Assembly: GCA_013697785.1 (NCBI GenBank)
Contig: JACCWE010000119.1
Coordinates: 20,655-84,654, forward strand
Reading direction: 5' to 3'
DNA: 64,000 nt
Source: Gemmatimonadaceae bacterium
Lineage (GTDB): Bacteria > Gemmatimonadota > Gemmatimonadetes > Gemmatimonadales > Gemmatimonadaceae
Part shown: piece after piece, positions 42,225 through 51,950 of the stretch
Numbering within the stretch: the stretch's first letter is position 1
Layout: every line of letters starts with the position of its first letter
The notes under the pieces: model-generated
Told to the model about the DNA's origin: nothing
Databases searched by the model: none
The model's input: the letters and a program-made list of their open reading frames with translations, nothing else
Position numbers and translations under genes: made by a program

Positions 42225-42256
42225 GCGAGGCGGCCTTCGGGTCGCCTCGCTTTTTT
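42225..42256 (+). terminator. Rho-independent terminator
   Basis: GCGAGGCG pairs with CGCCTCGC across a 10-base loop, followed by six T residues. It ends the transcript of the tiny membrane protein gene and is the clearest terminator in the window. Confidence 0.9.
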
Positions 42257-42314
42257 CCAGGCACGATCGGCGCGCGTTGCACGATCGGCGCTGCGCACGC
42301 AGCTTTGCGAAGCC

Positions 42315-44978
42315 ATGACGACTCCCGCCGAGCGCCCGCTGATCGTTCACGTGGTGAGCCACACGCATTGGGATCGTGAGTGGTATCACCCCGCGGCGAG
42401 ATTCCGTCAGCGCCTCGTCGCCCTCATCGATGCGCTTCTCGACGATCGCGATGACCTCGCGCCCTTTTTGCTCGATGGGCAGGCGATCGTGCTCGACGAC
42501 TATCTCGAGGTGCGCCCCGAGCGGCGCGACGAGCTGCGTGCGCGGCTCCGCGACGGCTCGCTCGAGGCCGGGCCGTGGTATGTGCTCGCCGATGAGCTGA
42601 TCCCGTCCGGTGAATCACTCGTGCGCAACCTGCTCGCAGGCGGCGCAGTACTCCGCGCGCTCGGCGCCTCCGCGCCCAGGGTTCTCTACTCGCCCGATGC
42701 TTTCGGCCATCCCGCAATGCTGCCTGCGATCGCCGCAGGGTTCGGGATGAAGCTCATCGTTCTCTGGCGCGGCTACGGCGGCACGGCACATCCGCGTGGC
42801 GACGTCGCACGCTGGAGCGCGCCCGACGGAAGCTCGGCGCTGCTCTATCATCTCTCGCCGAGCGGCTACGAGCTTGGCTCGTCGCTTCCCCTCGAGGAGA
42901 GCGATGTGCGCGATCGCTGGCGCGCGCTCCGCGATGTGCTCGCGCCTCGCGCGACGACGGGGAACGTGCTCCTTCCCAACGGCGCCGACCATCACGCGCG
43001 CCAGCTCGGCCGCGCGGAGGCCGTAAGCGCGCTCGCGAGCGCCGCGAAGCCGGACGACGTGCGACTCACCAGCCTCGGCGACTTCGCGCGCGCGATCGTC
43101 GATGCGGCATCGGTGCGAGAAGGTGAGATAGGCGCAGTCAGCGGCGAGCTGCGCGACTCCTACGGCTACACGTGGACGCTCCAAGGCACCTTCGCCACGC
43201 GCAGCTCGCTCAAGCGCCGCGCCGCGCGCGCCGAGCGCTCACTGCTCCGCAACACGGAGCCGTGGGTCGCGCTGGCGGAGCGCACCCGGGCGACGGCTCG
43301 CCCTGCGCTGCTACGATCGGCGTGGAGGACGCTGCTCCAATGCCAGCCGCACGACACGCTCTGCGGCTGCTCCGTCGATGCGGTGGCACGCGCGATGGCG
43401 GCGCGGCTCGAAGACGTGGAGGTGCAATCGGCCGGGCTGCGCGAGGATGCGCTGTTCGATCTCCTCGGATACGACGCCATCGCGACACGCGCCGATCCGC
43501 TCGAGTGGAAATCCCAGGTGGTCGTCTGCAATCCCGCTGCCAGCACTCGCGGAGGCGTTGCCGAGGTCGAGGTGCTCGTCGCCCGCGATCACATTCGCGT
43601 CGGCCCCGGCTCCGGCACCGGCGATGCGATGCCGATCGGTCAGGCGCTTCCGAATTGGATGCTGGACGGCGGCACTGTCGTCGTGCAGCGGCTCACGGGA
43701 ACGCGCCGCCACGAGCGCGTGGAGTCGCCGCAGCACTATCCCTGGGACGACTTCGCCGAATCGACGCGCGCGCTGGCGTGGGTGTCGCCAATATCCGGCT
43801 ACGGCACGCGCGCGCTCGCTCTCGACAGCGGCGATCCGGCGACGATCGTTCGCGTGGAGGACGAGGTGCGCACCGAAGGGCTTTCGATGCAGAACGCCGC
43901 GCTCCGCATCGAGTCGGACCCGAGAGGGAAAGTGCGCATCGCCACCACCACGGGCGCGCGAGAGATCTCATCCCTCCTCTCGATCGAGAGCGTCACCGAT
44001 GCCGGCGATCTTTACACGCCGTCGCTCCGCGGCGACGCGCGCTTCGCCGAGCTCTCGAGCCCGCGGCTCGCCCTTCGCGGCCCACTGCGCGCCTCACTCG
44101 TGATTCAGTGGCGCGCCGAGTACCACGATCAGCTGCGCATGCTCGCGCCGCGTGTCGCCTTTGGCACGCTCACTCTCTCCCTCGACGCCGGCACCGACTT
44201 CATCCGCATCGACGTCGATGGCGAGAACGGACTCCTCGATCATCGTTTGCGCCTTCGTGTCGCGACCGACGTTGCAAACGCCGAGGTCTTCGCCGACGCC
44301 GCCTTCGGTCCGGTTCGTCGCGAGGCGATCATCGCGCCGCCGCACGCCTCGGAGTCGCCGCCCGCTGCGGCGCCACTCGCGCGCTATGTCACTCTCACCT
44401 CGCGCGACCGCGGCGCCACGCTCTACTCCGATGGACTCGGCGAATATGAAGCGAATGCGGATGGCACCCTCGCACTCACGCTGCTGCGCTCCGTCGGCGA
44501 GCTCTCGCGCAACGATCTCCCCGAGCGCCCCGGACACGCGGGGTGGCCCGCAAGCACGCCCGAGGCGCAGGAGCCCGGCACTTTCCGCGGTGGCTTCGCG
44601 CTGCTGCTACACGGCGCGCGCGATGATGCAACGATCGCATACATCGAACGAGCTGCCGACGACGTGCTGCACCCGCTCGCTGGACGCACCATTCGCTCGG
44701 TCACCGCGCTCCCGCTATCCACGCTCGGCGTGTCGCTGAAAGGGGTGGGCCTCGCGCTCTCCGCAATCAAGAGCAGCGAGGACGGTGCCTGGCTCGTGCT
44801 CCGCTGCGTCAATCTCACCGAGCGCGCGGTCGCCGGCAGCTGGTCGCTCGGCTTGCCCATCACCGAGGCGCGGGCCTCGCGACTCGACGAAATGCCCGGA
44901 AAAATCGTCTTAATTCAAGATAATTCTGTCGCGTTTTCCGCGGCCCCACGCGCGGTCGTCACCCTCCTCGTGCGCTAG
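42315..44978 (+). CDS. GH38 family alpha-mannosidase
   Basis: An 887-residue glycosidase. The zinc-binding start is VSHTHWDREWY; the catalytic nucleophile is D128 in YSPDAFGHPAMLP; LLDGQ and a later CQPHDTLCGCSVD correspond to family substrate-site positions. The rest is the large beta-sandwich typical of GH38. There is no signal peptide, so it is probably cytoplasmic and acts on imported oligosaccharides. The stop shares CTAG with the convergent permease gene. Adjacent Dpp-type permeases and a heparinase-like lyase suggest a glycan-use locus. Confidence 0.88.
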   Translation: MTTPAERPLIVHVVSHTHWDREWYHPAARFRQRLVALIDALLDDRDDLAPFLLDGQAIVLDDYLEVRPERRDELRARLRDGSLEAGPWYVLADELIPSGESLVRNLLAGGAVLRALGASAPRVLYSPDAFGHPAMLPAIAAGFGMKLIVLWRGYGGTAHPRGDVARWSAPDGSSALLYHLSPSGYELGSSLPLEESDVRDRWRALRDVLAPRATTGNVLLPNGADHHARQLGRAEAVSALASAAKPDDVRLTSLGDFARAIVDAASVREGEIGAVSGELRDSYGYTWTLQGTFATRSSLKRRAARAERSLLRNTEPWVALAERTRATARPALLRSAWRTLLQCQPHDTLCGCSVDAVARAMAARLEDVEVQSAGLREDALFDLLGYDAIATRADPLEWKSQVVVCNPAASTRGGVAEVEVLVARDHIRVGPGSGTGDAMPIGQALPNWMLDGGTVVVQRLTGTRRHERVESPQHYPWDDFAESTRALAWVSPISGYGTRALALDSGDPATIVRVEDEVRTEGLSMQNAALRIESDPRGKVRIATTTGAREISSLLSIESVTDAGDLYTPSLRGDARFAELSSPRLALRGPLRASLVIQWRAEYHDQLRMLAPRVAFGTLTLSLDAGTDFIRIDVDGENGLLDHRLRLRVATDVANAEVFADAAFGPVRREAIIAPPHASESPPAAAPLARYVTLTSRDRGATLYSDGLGEYEANADGTLALTLLRSVGELSRNDLPERPGHAGWPASTPEAQEPGTFRGGFALLLHGARDDATIAYIERAADDVLHPLAGRTIRSVTALPLSTLGVSLKGVGLALSAIKSSEDGAWLVLRCVNLTERAVAGSWSLGLPITEARASRLDEMPGKIVLIQDNSVAFSAAPRAVVTLLVR

Positions 44979-45841
44979 GAGCGCGCGCGCATCGTCTCGA
45001 GCTCATCACCCGCGAGCCTGTCGCGCAGCGCGTCGCCGAGCAGCGTGCACGAGAGTACGGTGAGAATGAGCGCGATCCCCGGCGCCAGCGCGATCCACGG
45101 CGCGAGCACGATCATCTCGCGGCCATCCGCGATCATGTTCCCCCAGCTCGGCTGCGGAGGCTGAATGCCAAGTCCGAGAAAGGACAGTCCGCTCTCGAGC
45201 AGCACCGCGCTCCCCACGCCGAGGGCGATGGCGACGATCGCGGGCGCGAGCGCATTGGGGAGCACGTGCCGCCACAGCACGCGCGCGGGCGACGCGCCCA
45301 TCGCGTGCGCACCCTCCACGAAGGGCCTCGCGCGCAGCCCGCGTACTTCACCGCGCACGAGCCGCGCGACGCCCATCCATCCGGTGAGCACGAGGATAGT
45401 GATCACCATGGTAGCGCCCGGCGGCCAGAGCGCCGCGCACACGAGGAGGATCACGAGGCGCGGAATCGCGAGCAGCACATCGCCGACGGCCATTGCAGTG
45501 CGATCGAGCATGCCGCCCGCCCATCCGCCGATCGCCCCGACGGCGATCCCGACTGCGCCCGCGAGCGCGGAGCCCGCGATCCCCACTGCGAGCGAGAGCC
45601 GGCCGGCGAGCATCGCGCGCACGAAGAGATCGCGGCCGAACGAATCGGTTCCGAGCAAATGGAAATGGTGCGTGACGTCGACGGACAGCGGCGGCAGGAG
45701 ACGCAGCGCGAGTGCATCACCGATCGCGAGCGGATCCGTGTGCGCGAGGGCTGGGACGACGAGCGCGGCGAGCGCGAGCGCGAGTAGCATGAGCATTGCC
45801 GCGCGCGTCTGCGTGCCCGCGCCCCTCCAGAATCCGGTCAC
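44975..45841 (-). CDS. Dpp/Opp-type ABC transporter permease (second subunit)
   Basis: A 288-residue permease of the DppC/OppC type. Five to six transmembrane helices, with the loop contacting the ATPase visible as EGAHAMGASPARVLWRHVLP. The N-terminal LLGTDSFGRDLFVRAMLAG is characteristic of the family. GTG start overlaps the stop of the first permease gene by 4 bases, so they are coupled. Substrates of this family are peptides, nickel or oligosaccharides. No partner ATPase (DppD/DppF) lies in the window. Confidence 0.9.
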   Translation of the reverse strand: MTGFWRGAGTQTRAAMLMLLALALAALVVPALAHTDPLAIGDALALRLLPPLSVDVTHHFHLLGTDSFGRDLFVRAMLAGRLSLAVGIAGSALAGAVGIAVGAIGGWAGGMLDRTAMAVGDVLLAIPRLVILLVCAALWPPGATMVITILVLTGWMGVARLVRGEVRGLRARPFVEGAHAMGASPARVLWRHVLPNALAPAIVAIALGVGSAVLLESGLSFLGLGIQPPQPSWGNMIADGREMIVLAPWIALAPGIALILTVLSCTLLGDALRDRLAGDELETMRARS

Positions 45842-46806
45842 GTGCGCCGCCTCGCATCAACCAACGGCAGCGCGAGATCCGCTGCGAGATTCGCGAGGAT
45901 CACGAGCGCCGCGTACACCACCGTCGCTCCGACGACCACCGGGTAGTCGCGCGCGAAGATGGAGCTCACCATGAGTCGCCCGACTCCGGGCCATCCGAAC
46001 ACCGTCTCGACGAACACCGACCCGGCGAGCACACCGGGGAGTGCGAGCGCGAAGAGGATCAGCAGCGTCGGGAGTGCGTTCGCGAGCACGTGGCGCGCGT
46101 GCACCGATCGCGCGGGCACTCCCTTCGCCACTGCCGTGCGCACCCACTGGAGCCGCAGGAGCTCGACGACGGACGTGCGCGCGTATCTCGCGATCCCCGC
46201 GGCGCCGACGAGCGTCAGCGTAGCGACCGGGAGCACCGCGTGGCGCACGAGATCGACGACGCCCGAATCGCCGGCGGGATCTCGCACGCCGAACGCGGGG
46301 AGCCGAAGCCACGACGGAAGGTCGAGCCGCGCGGCGCCGTACGTGAACAGCGCGATCAACGAGAGCGCGAGCCAGAAGCTCGGTGCAGCATATATCGTGG
46401 TCGTGACGACGGTGAGCGCGCTGTCGACGCGCGTTCCGCGGTGCGCGCCCTGCACGCTGCCGATCGCGACCCCGATGACGAAGGTAAGCAGCAGCGAGAT
46501 CCCGCCAAGGGCGAGTGAGATGGGGATCGCGTCGCCCAGCACGCTCGTGACGGAGCGGTGCGCGACGAAGCTCGTGCCGAGGTTCCCCTCGAACACGTCA
46601 CGCGCCCAGCGAGCATATTGCACGGGGAGCGGCGCGTCGAGATCGAGCGCCGCGCGAAGCCGAGCGAGCTCCGGCGCGGATGCCGCGGGCGGTGCAAGGA
46701 ACGCCACCGGATCGCCGGGCGCGGCCCGTACCAGAAAAAAGGTGAGGCTCAACACGACCCAGAAGAGCGCGATTGCGACGACGAGCTGGCGCAGGGCTGA
46801 ACGCAT
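45838..46806 (-). CDS. Dpp/Opp-type ABC transporter permease (first subunit)
   Basis: A 322-residue permease of the DppB/OppB type. An N-terminal helix (LVVAIALFWVVLSLTFFLVR) is followed by a short RAAPGDPVAF motif, then five further helices with the EAA-type loop AVAKGVPARSVHARHVLANA. Its ATG at 46806 sits just 6 bases from the divergent binding-protein start, so both promoters must lie inside coding sequence. Confidence 0.9.
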   Translation of the reverse strand: MRSALRQLVVAIALFWVVLSLTFFLVRAAPGDPVAFLAPPAASAPELARLRAALDLDAPLPVQYARWARDVFEGNLGTSFVAHRSVTSVLGDAIPISLALGGISLLLTFVIGVAIGSVQGAHRGTRVDSALTVVTTTIYAAPSFWLALSLIALFTYGAARLDLPSWLRLPAFGVRDPAGDSGVVDLVRHAVLPVATLTLVGAAGIARYARTSVVELLRLQWVRTAVAKGVPARSVHARHVLANALPTLLILFALALPGVLAGSVFVETVFGWPGVGRLMVSSIFARDYPVVVGATVVYAALVILANLAADLALPLVDARRRT

Positions 46807-46812
46807 GTGGGG

Positions 46813-48456
46813 ATGATGATACGCACGCGCAGTCCGTCAACCCGCACATCAGCCCGCGCGGCGGCACGCGCAGTCGTCGCCATCGCCATCGCCGCGCTGG
46901 CGAGCGCGTGCGCCGCGTCGCCGCGCGCGGGCGACACCGTCGTCATCGCGTCCGGCGCGGATCTCGAGAGCGCGAACCCGCTCGTGACGATTCATCCGCT
47001 TGCGAGGCAGCTGCAGCGCTACGCGCTCTTCGTGACCCTCGCCCGTTACGACTCGGCGCTCCTGCCCACGCCGTACTACGCGCGCTCGTGGCGCTTCTCG
47101 CCGGATCGGCGCACGCTGACGTTCACGCTCGCGAGCGGCCTGCGCTGGGACGACGGCATGCCCACCACGGCGCGCGATGTCGCCTTCACCCTCGACGCCG
47201 CGCGCGATCCCGCCACCGGCTACCCGCGCGCTTCCGATCTCGCCGATATCACAACCGTTGTCGTGGAGAGCGACTCGACGCTCACGATTCGCTATTCCGC
47301 AGCGCAGCCCCGCTTCCCGGCCATTTTCTGCGAGCTTCCGATCGTTCCGGAGCATCGTCTCGCGCGCACCCCGCGGAACGCGATGCGTGCGGACAGCTTT
47401 GCGGTGCATCCGATAGGCAACGGGCCGTTCCGCTTCTTGCGGAGAGTCGCGGGACAGCGCTGGGAGCTCGCCCGCAACGACTCCTTTCCAGTCGCTCTTG
47501 GCGGCGCGCCGAAGCTCCGGCGCGTGATCATCGCCGTGATCGATGAGTCGGCGACGAAGTTCGCCGGCCTCACGAGCGGCGAGCTCGACCTCGCGGGGAT
47601 CTCGCCTGCCATGGCGCCGCTCGTCGCGCGCGATCCGCTGCTCCGCGTGATCGAATACCCGGTGCTGCAATCGTACGGCATCGTCTTCAACGTCGCGAAG
47701 AAGCCGTTCGACGACGCGCGGGTTCGCCGCGCGATCTCGCTCGCGATCGACCGGCGGCGCATCGTTGCCGTGGCCGTGCACGGATATGGTGAGCCGTCGA
47801 TCGCGGTTATTCCCTCCACTCACCCCTACGCCTCTCGCACGGAGCTCACGCTCGATACGGTGCGCGCCGACTCGCTCCTGAACGCTGCGGGGTGGCCGCG
47901 CGGCGCAAACGGCACCCGTTCTCGCGGCGACTCCGAACTCACCCTCGAGCTCCTCACCGTCGGCAGCACCGACAACGCCGCCGAGCAGCTGATTCAGTCC
48001 GATCTCGCGCGTATTGGTGTCCACGTCGAGATCCGTCAGCGCGAGCTCGCATCCTTCCTCGCGGAGGCGCGCGCGACCCCGCGTCGCTTCGATGCGCTCT
48101 ACACGGGCATTCCCGGCGATCTCTCGCTGTCGTATCTCTCCGCCATGTTCGATTCCCGCTTCTCGGGCAGCGCGCTCGACTACGCCGGCTTCCACGAGCC
48201 CACCCTCGACACGCTCCTCGCCGCCGCGCGCGCTGCGCCCGACTCGAGCGCGCGCGCGCGATGGAGCGCGGTCGAGCGCGAGCTCGGCGACGCCATCCCG
48301 GTTGCCTGGATCTACCACGCGCGAGGAGTGCAGGGCGCGTCGCGCCGTCTAGGCGGCGTGACGATGGATCTTCGCGGTGAGCTCGCCACGCTCGCCTCGT
48401 GGCACATTCTCGGTACGTCGACGTTTCATTCCGACTCAACCGGGACGTCCAGATGA
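46813..48456 (+). CDS. Lipoprotein substrate-binding protein of the Dpp/Opp family
   Basis: A 547-residue SBP_bac_5 protein. The N-terminal hydrophobic segment ends at ASAC (C33), a lipoprotein-like cleavage site though the lipobox is not ideal. Family motifs include the SBP_bac_5 signature around ARSWRFSPDRRTLTFTLASG and LRWDDGMPTTARDVAFTLDA. The start is ATG at 46813; a GTG 6 bases earlier is possible. Its TGA overlaps the lyase ATG by 4 bases. It captures oligopeptide or oligosaccharide for the divergent permeases. Confidence 0.9.
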   Translation: MMIRTRSPSTRTSARAAARAVVAIAIAALASACAASPRAGDTVVIASGADLESANPLVTIHPLARQLQRYALFVTLARYDSALLPTPYYARSWRFSPDRRTLTFTLASGLRWDDGMPTTARDVAFTLDAARDPATGYPRASDLADITTVVVESDSTLTIRYSAAQPRFPAIFCELPIVPEHRLARTPRNAMRADSFAVHPIGNGPFRFLRRVAGQRWELARNDSFPVALGGAPKLRRVIIAVIDESATKFAGLTSGELDLAGISPAMAPLVARDPLLRVIEYPVLQSYGIVFNVAKKPFDDARVRRAISLAIDRRRIVAVAVHGYGEPSIAVIPSTHPYASRTELTLDTVRADSLLNAAGWPRGANGTRSRGDSELTLELLTVGSTDNAAEQLIQSDLARIGVHVEIRQRELASFLAEARATPRRFDALYTGIPGDLSLSYLSAMFDSRFSGSALDYAGFHEPTLDTLLAAARAAPDSSARARWSAVERELGDAIPVAWIYHARGVQGASRRLGGVTMDLRGELATLASWHILGTSTFHSDSTGTSR

Positions 48457-51167
48457 TTCTCTTGAATTCAAGAGATCTCGGCGCACGCCGCAGCGTCGCT
48501 GCCGGTGCACTATCCCCGCTCGCAGCCTCTCTGCACGCCGACATGGAGCGCGTCCTCCGCGAGGCACCCGCGATCTCCGGGCAGAAGGCGATGCTCACAC
48601 GCGACGGCGGCCGCTGTCCGACCGATGGCGCGCCGCTCGACTTCGATCCCTACTCTCCCCACGCACACCGCTGCCCGACGTGCGATCAGATTCAGACCGG
48701 CGAGCGTCACCATCGCTGGTGGCTCATGTTCGCCCAGCTCTGGCGCGCGGAGCGAGCGGTCCATGCCGCAACGCTCCACGCCCTCGGCGACGAGCCCCGC
48801 CTCGCCGCCTTCGCGCGCGCCACGCTCGACGAGTATGCCGATCGCTACGGCCGCTATCCGCTCGACGACAACATCCTCGGCCCCTCGCGTCCCTTCTTCA
48901 GCACCTACCTCGAATCGATCTGGCTGCTGCAGCTGTGCATCGCCGCCGATCTCCTCGACGCTGCCGGCGCCGGCGAGTCCTGCACCGCGCGTTTTCGCGA
49001 GCGCGTCGCAGTGCCGAGCGCAGCGCTCATTCGGTCGTACGACGAGGGCGAATCGAACCGGCAGCTCTGGAACAACGCCGCTCTCATCGCTGCCGGTCTC
49101 TCGCTCGGCGACGACGCCGTCGTCGCGCACGCTGTCGACTCGCGCTCCGGACTCGTCGCCCAGCTGGGTGCTGGATTGCTCGAGGATGGCAGCTGGTACG
49201 AGGGCGAGAATTACCATCTCTTCTCTCATCGCGCACTGTGGTACGGCGTGACGATGGCTGAACAGGCTGGCTACACACTCCCCTCGCCGCTCCTCGCGCG
49301 ATTCCAGGCAGGCTTCTCGACGCCGTTTCTCACCGCCTTTCCGGATCTCACTTTCCCCGCGCGCCGCGACTCGCAGTTCGGCGCCACGCTCCGCCAGTGG
49401 CGCACCGCCGAGTCGTGCGAGCTCGGCCTCGCGCGCGCGGATGACGATCGCCTCACCGCTGCTCTCGCCGCGCTCTACGCCGACGACATTCCTCAACGTG
49501 ACACCGGTCGCTGGCGCTCTGCGGCCGAGTCCGAGCGCAACGAGCCCGCGAGCGCGCTCACTCGCTCGGACCTCGGCTGGCGCTCGCTCCTCTTCGCTCG
49601 CGAGTCGCTGCCCATGCTCGGCCGCGCGCCGATGCAGTCGGCGCTCCTCGAAGGGCAGGGGATCGCCGTCTTCCGACGCGACCGCGCGAAGGCATACGTC
49701 GCGCTCGACTACGGTCATCACGGCGGCGGACACGGACATCCCGATCGGCTCAATGTCCTGCTCGCGCACGGGAGTCGCCGCATTCTCGATGACATGGGCA
49801 CGGGGAGCTACGTCGACCGCTCGCTCCACTGGTATCGCAGCACTCTCGCGCATAACGCGCCTCTCGTGAACGGCCGTTCGCAGCCGCGAACCGACGGATA
49901 TCTCGTGGCCTACGACGAGCGCGGAGACCTCGGCTGGGTTCAGGCGCGGTCGCGGATTTCGGACGAGCCGCCTGTCGAAGCCACGCGCGCGCTCACCGTT
50001 ACGGATGCTTACGTCATCGACGAGCTTCGCTGGTCAACGACGCACGTCGTGCGCATCGAGCTTCCCTTCCACGCGCGCGTGCGACTCGAATCGGGCACAC
50101 CACTCGACTGGACACGCGCGCAGCTCGATGGTGGCGACGGACTCGAGGACGGATTCGCGTTTGCGAGCGACGCGCGATTCACGAGCATTGCGGCGAACAC
50201 GGTCGTCCGCATGGTCGACGAAGACTCGGCCGCCACACTCGCGTGGACGACCAGCACGGGAGCGGCCGAGTGGTGGAGCGCCATGGCCCCGGGACATCCG
50301 GGCGCCGGGACTCAACGATTCCTCATCCTGCGCATGTACGGAAGCGAGGGCCGCGTACGTACAGTCTGGAACCGGGGCTCAGCCGTCTCCAGCGTCGTGA
50401 TCGCCGACCAGCAGCTGCGAGTCAATCAGCGCGGCGGCGTCGTCACCACATACGAGTGGCGCGACGATGGCGCGTTCATCGCACGCTTCGACGGGCCGAT
50501 TGAGAGCGCGACGCTCCTCACCGGCTTTCACGAGCGCGAAAATAGCGAGCACGATGCCGCCGAGCTCGCGCCGCCTCCAGCGACTCGCCTCTATCCACTC
50601 CCGTTCTCCCGCGACCTCGCCGAGCCCGAGTACCGCGCCTCCGAATACCTATGGTCCAACGCCGACACGCCGCGCGCGCGTGTGGACATCGATGCCGATC
50701 ACTTCGAGCTCGAGATTCGCGTGGATGTTCACAAGTCTCCGCTCTGCTTTCGTGAGGCCGGCGCGCCCGATCCCGCGCTCGACAACGAGAGCGCCGACAT
50801 CAACAGCGATGGTGTCCAGCTTCATCTTTGGTGCGAGGGATGGCGCGAGCCCGCATCATGGCTCGCGGTCCCGGAGCGCGATTTCTCCAGCACGCGCGTC
50901 CGCCGAATCGCGGGCGGCGACGACGCGCCGCCGATCACCGCCGAATCGCGCGAGACCAACGGCGGCTACGAGCTTCGCTTTACTATTCCCCGGTCTTCAC
51001 TCCACGCCAACGATGTCTCGCTCGATATTCTCATCAACGACATGATCTCCACTCGTCAGCGACGCCGCGGCCAGCTCGTTCTGAGCGGCGCCCACGGCGA
51101 TCGCGTCTATCTTCGCGGCGATCGCCAGCCTCTCGCGAGCTTTCTCCGCTTGCGACTCCCGTCGTGA
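48453..51167 (+). CDS. Heparinase II/III-like polysaccharide lyase
   Basis: A 904-residue protein. The alpha/alpha toroid (to about 370) includes the family stretch LEDGSWYEGENYHLFSHRAL. A beta-sandwich follows with the active-site-like YGHHGGGHGHPDRLNVLLAH and DDMGTGSYVDRS. ATG at 48453 is chosen because it gives the usual ATGA overlap with the binding-protein gene. A zinc-ribbon-like CPTDGAPLDFDPYSPHAHRC stretch near residue 50 and no signal peptide are notable, so it may act in the cytoplasm on imported uronate-containing glycan. Confidence 0.83.
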   Translation: MILLNSRDLGARRSVAAGALSPLAASLHADMERVLREAPAISGQKAMLTRDGGRCPTDGAPLDFDPYSPHAHRCPTCDQIQTGERHHRWWLMFAQLWRAERAVHAATLHALGDEPRLAAFARATLDEYADRYGRYPLDDNILGPSRPFFSTYLESIWLLQLCIAADLLDAAGAGESCTARFRERVAVPSAALIRSYDEGESNRQLWNNAALIAAGLSLGDDAVVAHAVDSRSGLVAQLGAGLLEDGSWYEGENYHLFSHRALWYGVTMAEQAGYTLPSPLLARFQAGFSTPFLTAFPDLTFPARRDSQFGATLRQWRTAESCELGLARADDDRLTAALAALYADDIPQRDTGRWRSAAESERNEPASALTRSDLGWRSLLFARESLPMLGRAPMQSALLEGQGIAVFRRDRAKAYVALDYGHHGGGHGHPDRLNVLLAHGSRRILDDMGTGSYVDRSLHWYRSTLAHNAPLVNGRSQPRTDGYLVAYDERGDLGWVQARSRISDEPPVEATRALTVTDAYVIDELRWSTTHVVRIELPFHARVRLESGTPLDWTRAQLDGGDGLEDGFAFASDARFTSIAANTVVRMVDEDSAATLAWTTSTGAAEWWSAMAPGHPGAGTQRFLILRMYGSEGRVRTVWNRGSAVSSVVIADQQLRVNQRGGVVTTYEWRDDGAFIARFDGPIESATLLTGFHERENSEHDAAELAPPPATRLYPLPFSRDLAEPEYRASEYLWSNADTPRARVDIDADHFELEIRVDVHKSPLCFREAGAPDPALDNESADINSDGVQLHLWCEGWREPASWLAVPERDFSSTRVRRIAGGDDAPPITAESRETNGGYELRFTIPRSSLHANDVSLDILINDMISTRQRRRGQLVLSGAHGDRVYLRGDRQPLASFLRLRLPS

Positions 51168-51919
51168 GCGTCCTCGATAACGTCTGCGTCGTTCTCGTCG
51201 AGCCGCAGGATCCCGTCAACATCGCCGCCGTCGTGCGCGCGATGAAGAACATGGATGTCCGCCAGCTGCGCCTTGTGAACTCCGTGCAATACGATCCCTC
51301 GCGGGTCGAACGCGTCGCCCACGACACGCGCGACATCGTCGCCCAGATCCGGCACTTCGACTCGCTCGACGCAGCGATAGCGGACTGCGTCTTCGCCGCC
51401 GGCTTCACCGCCCGGCGCCGCAAGGCCAAGTGGAAGCTCACGACTCCCCGCGAGATCGCCGCGCCGATGCTCGCGGCCGCGATCGAGGGCCCCGTCGCCA
51501 TCGTCTTCGGCCGTGAGGATCACGGCCTTTCCAACGAGTCGCTCGATCGCGCGCACGCCGTGGTCACCATCCCCACGAGCGACCATCCATCGCTCAACCT
51601 CGCGCAGGCCGTCCTCATCGCGCTCTACGAGCTCCACGTAGCCAATGACGATTCGCGCGCACTCGCGCCGCCGCGCAAGGACGCGCCCCCCGCAAGCTCC
51701 GAGCAGCTCGAGCGTTTCTTCACGGACGCGGACAGGTCGCTCGCGTCGATCGATTTCTTCCGCACCCGCAACGAGGAGCTCGTTCTCCGTTCGCTGCGCT
51801 CGCTCACGTACCGCGCCTCCCCTGACGCACGCGAGATCGACATGATGCGCTCGATCGCGATCGAGGTCATGCGCGCCATCGAGCGGACAGGGGCGCCCCC
51901 GCGCGACGAGCGCACTTGA
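51164..51919 (+). CDS. SpoU-family RNA methyltransferase (TrmJ-like)
   Basis: A 251-residue knotted methyltransferase that methylates ribose 2'-OH in RNA. Motif 1 is VEPQDPVNIAAVVRAMKNM, motif 2 FGREDHGLSNESL, motif 3 VTIPTSDHPSLNLAQAVLI. The pattern and length are of the TrmJ/TrmH group. GTG start overlaps the lyase stop (GTGA); I see no functional link to the glycan genes. The target RNA site cannot be assigned by eye. Confidence 0.85.
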   Translation: MSVLDNVCVVLVEPQDPVNIAAVVRAMKNMDVRQLRLVNSVQYDPSRVERVAHDTRDIVAQIRHFDSLDAAIADCVFAAGFTARRRKAKWKLTTPREIAAPMLAAAIEGPVAIVFGREDHGLSNESLDRAHAVVTIPTSDHPSLNLAQAVLIALYELHVANDDSRALAPPRKDAPPASSEQLERFFTDADRSLASIDFFRTRNEELVLRSLRSLTYRASPDAREIDMMRSIAIEVMRAIERTGAPPRDERT

Positions 51920-51950
51920 CGCTGCCGTCGTCCGTCGGCTTCTTCCCCGC

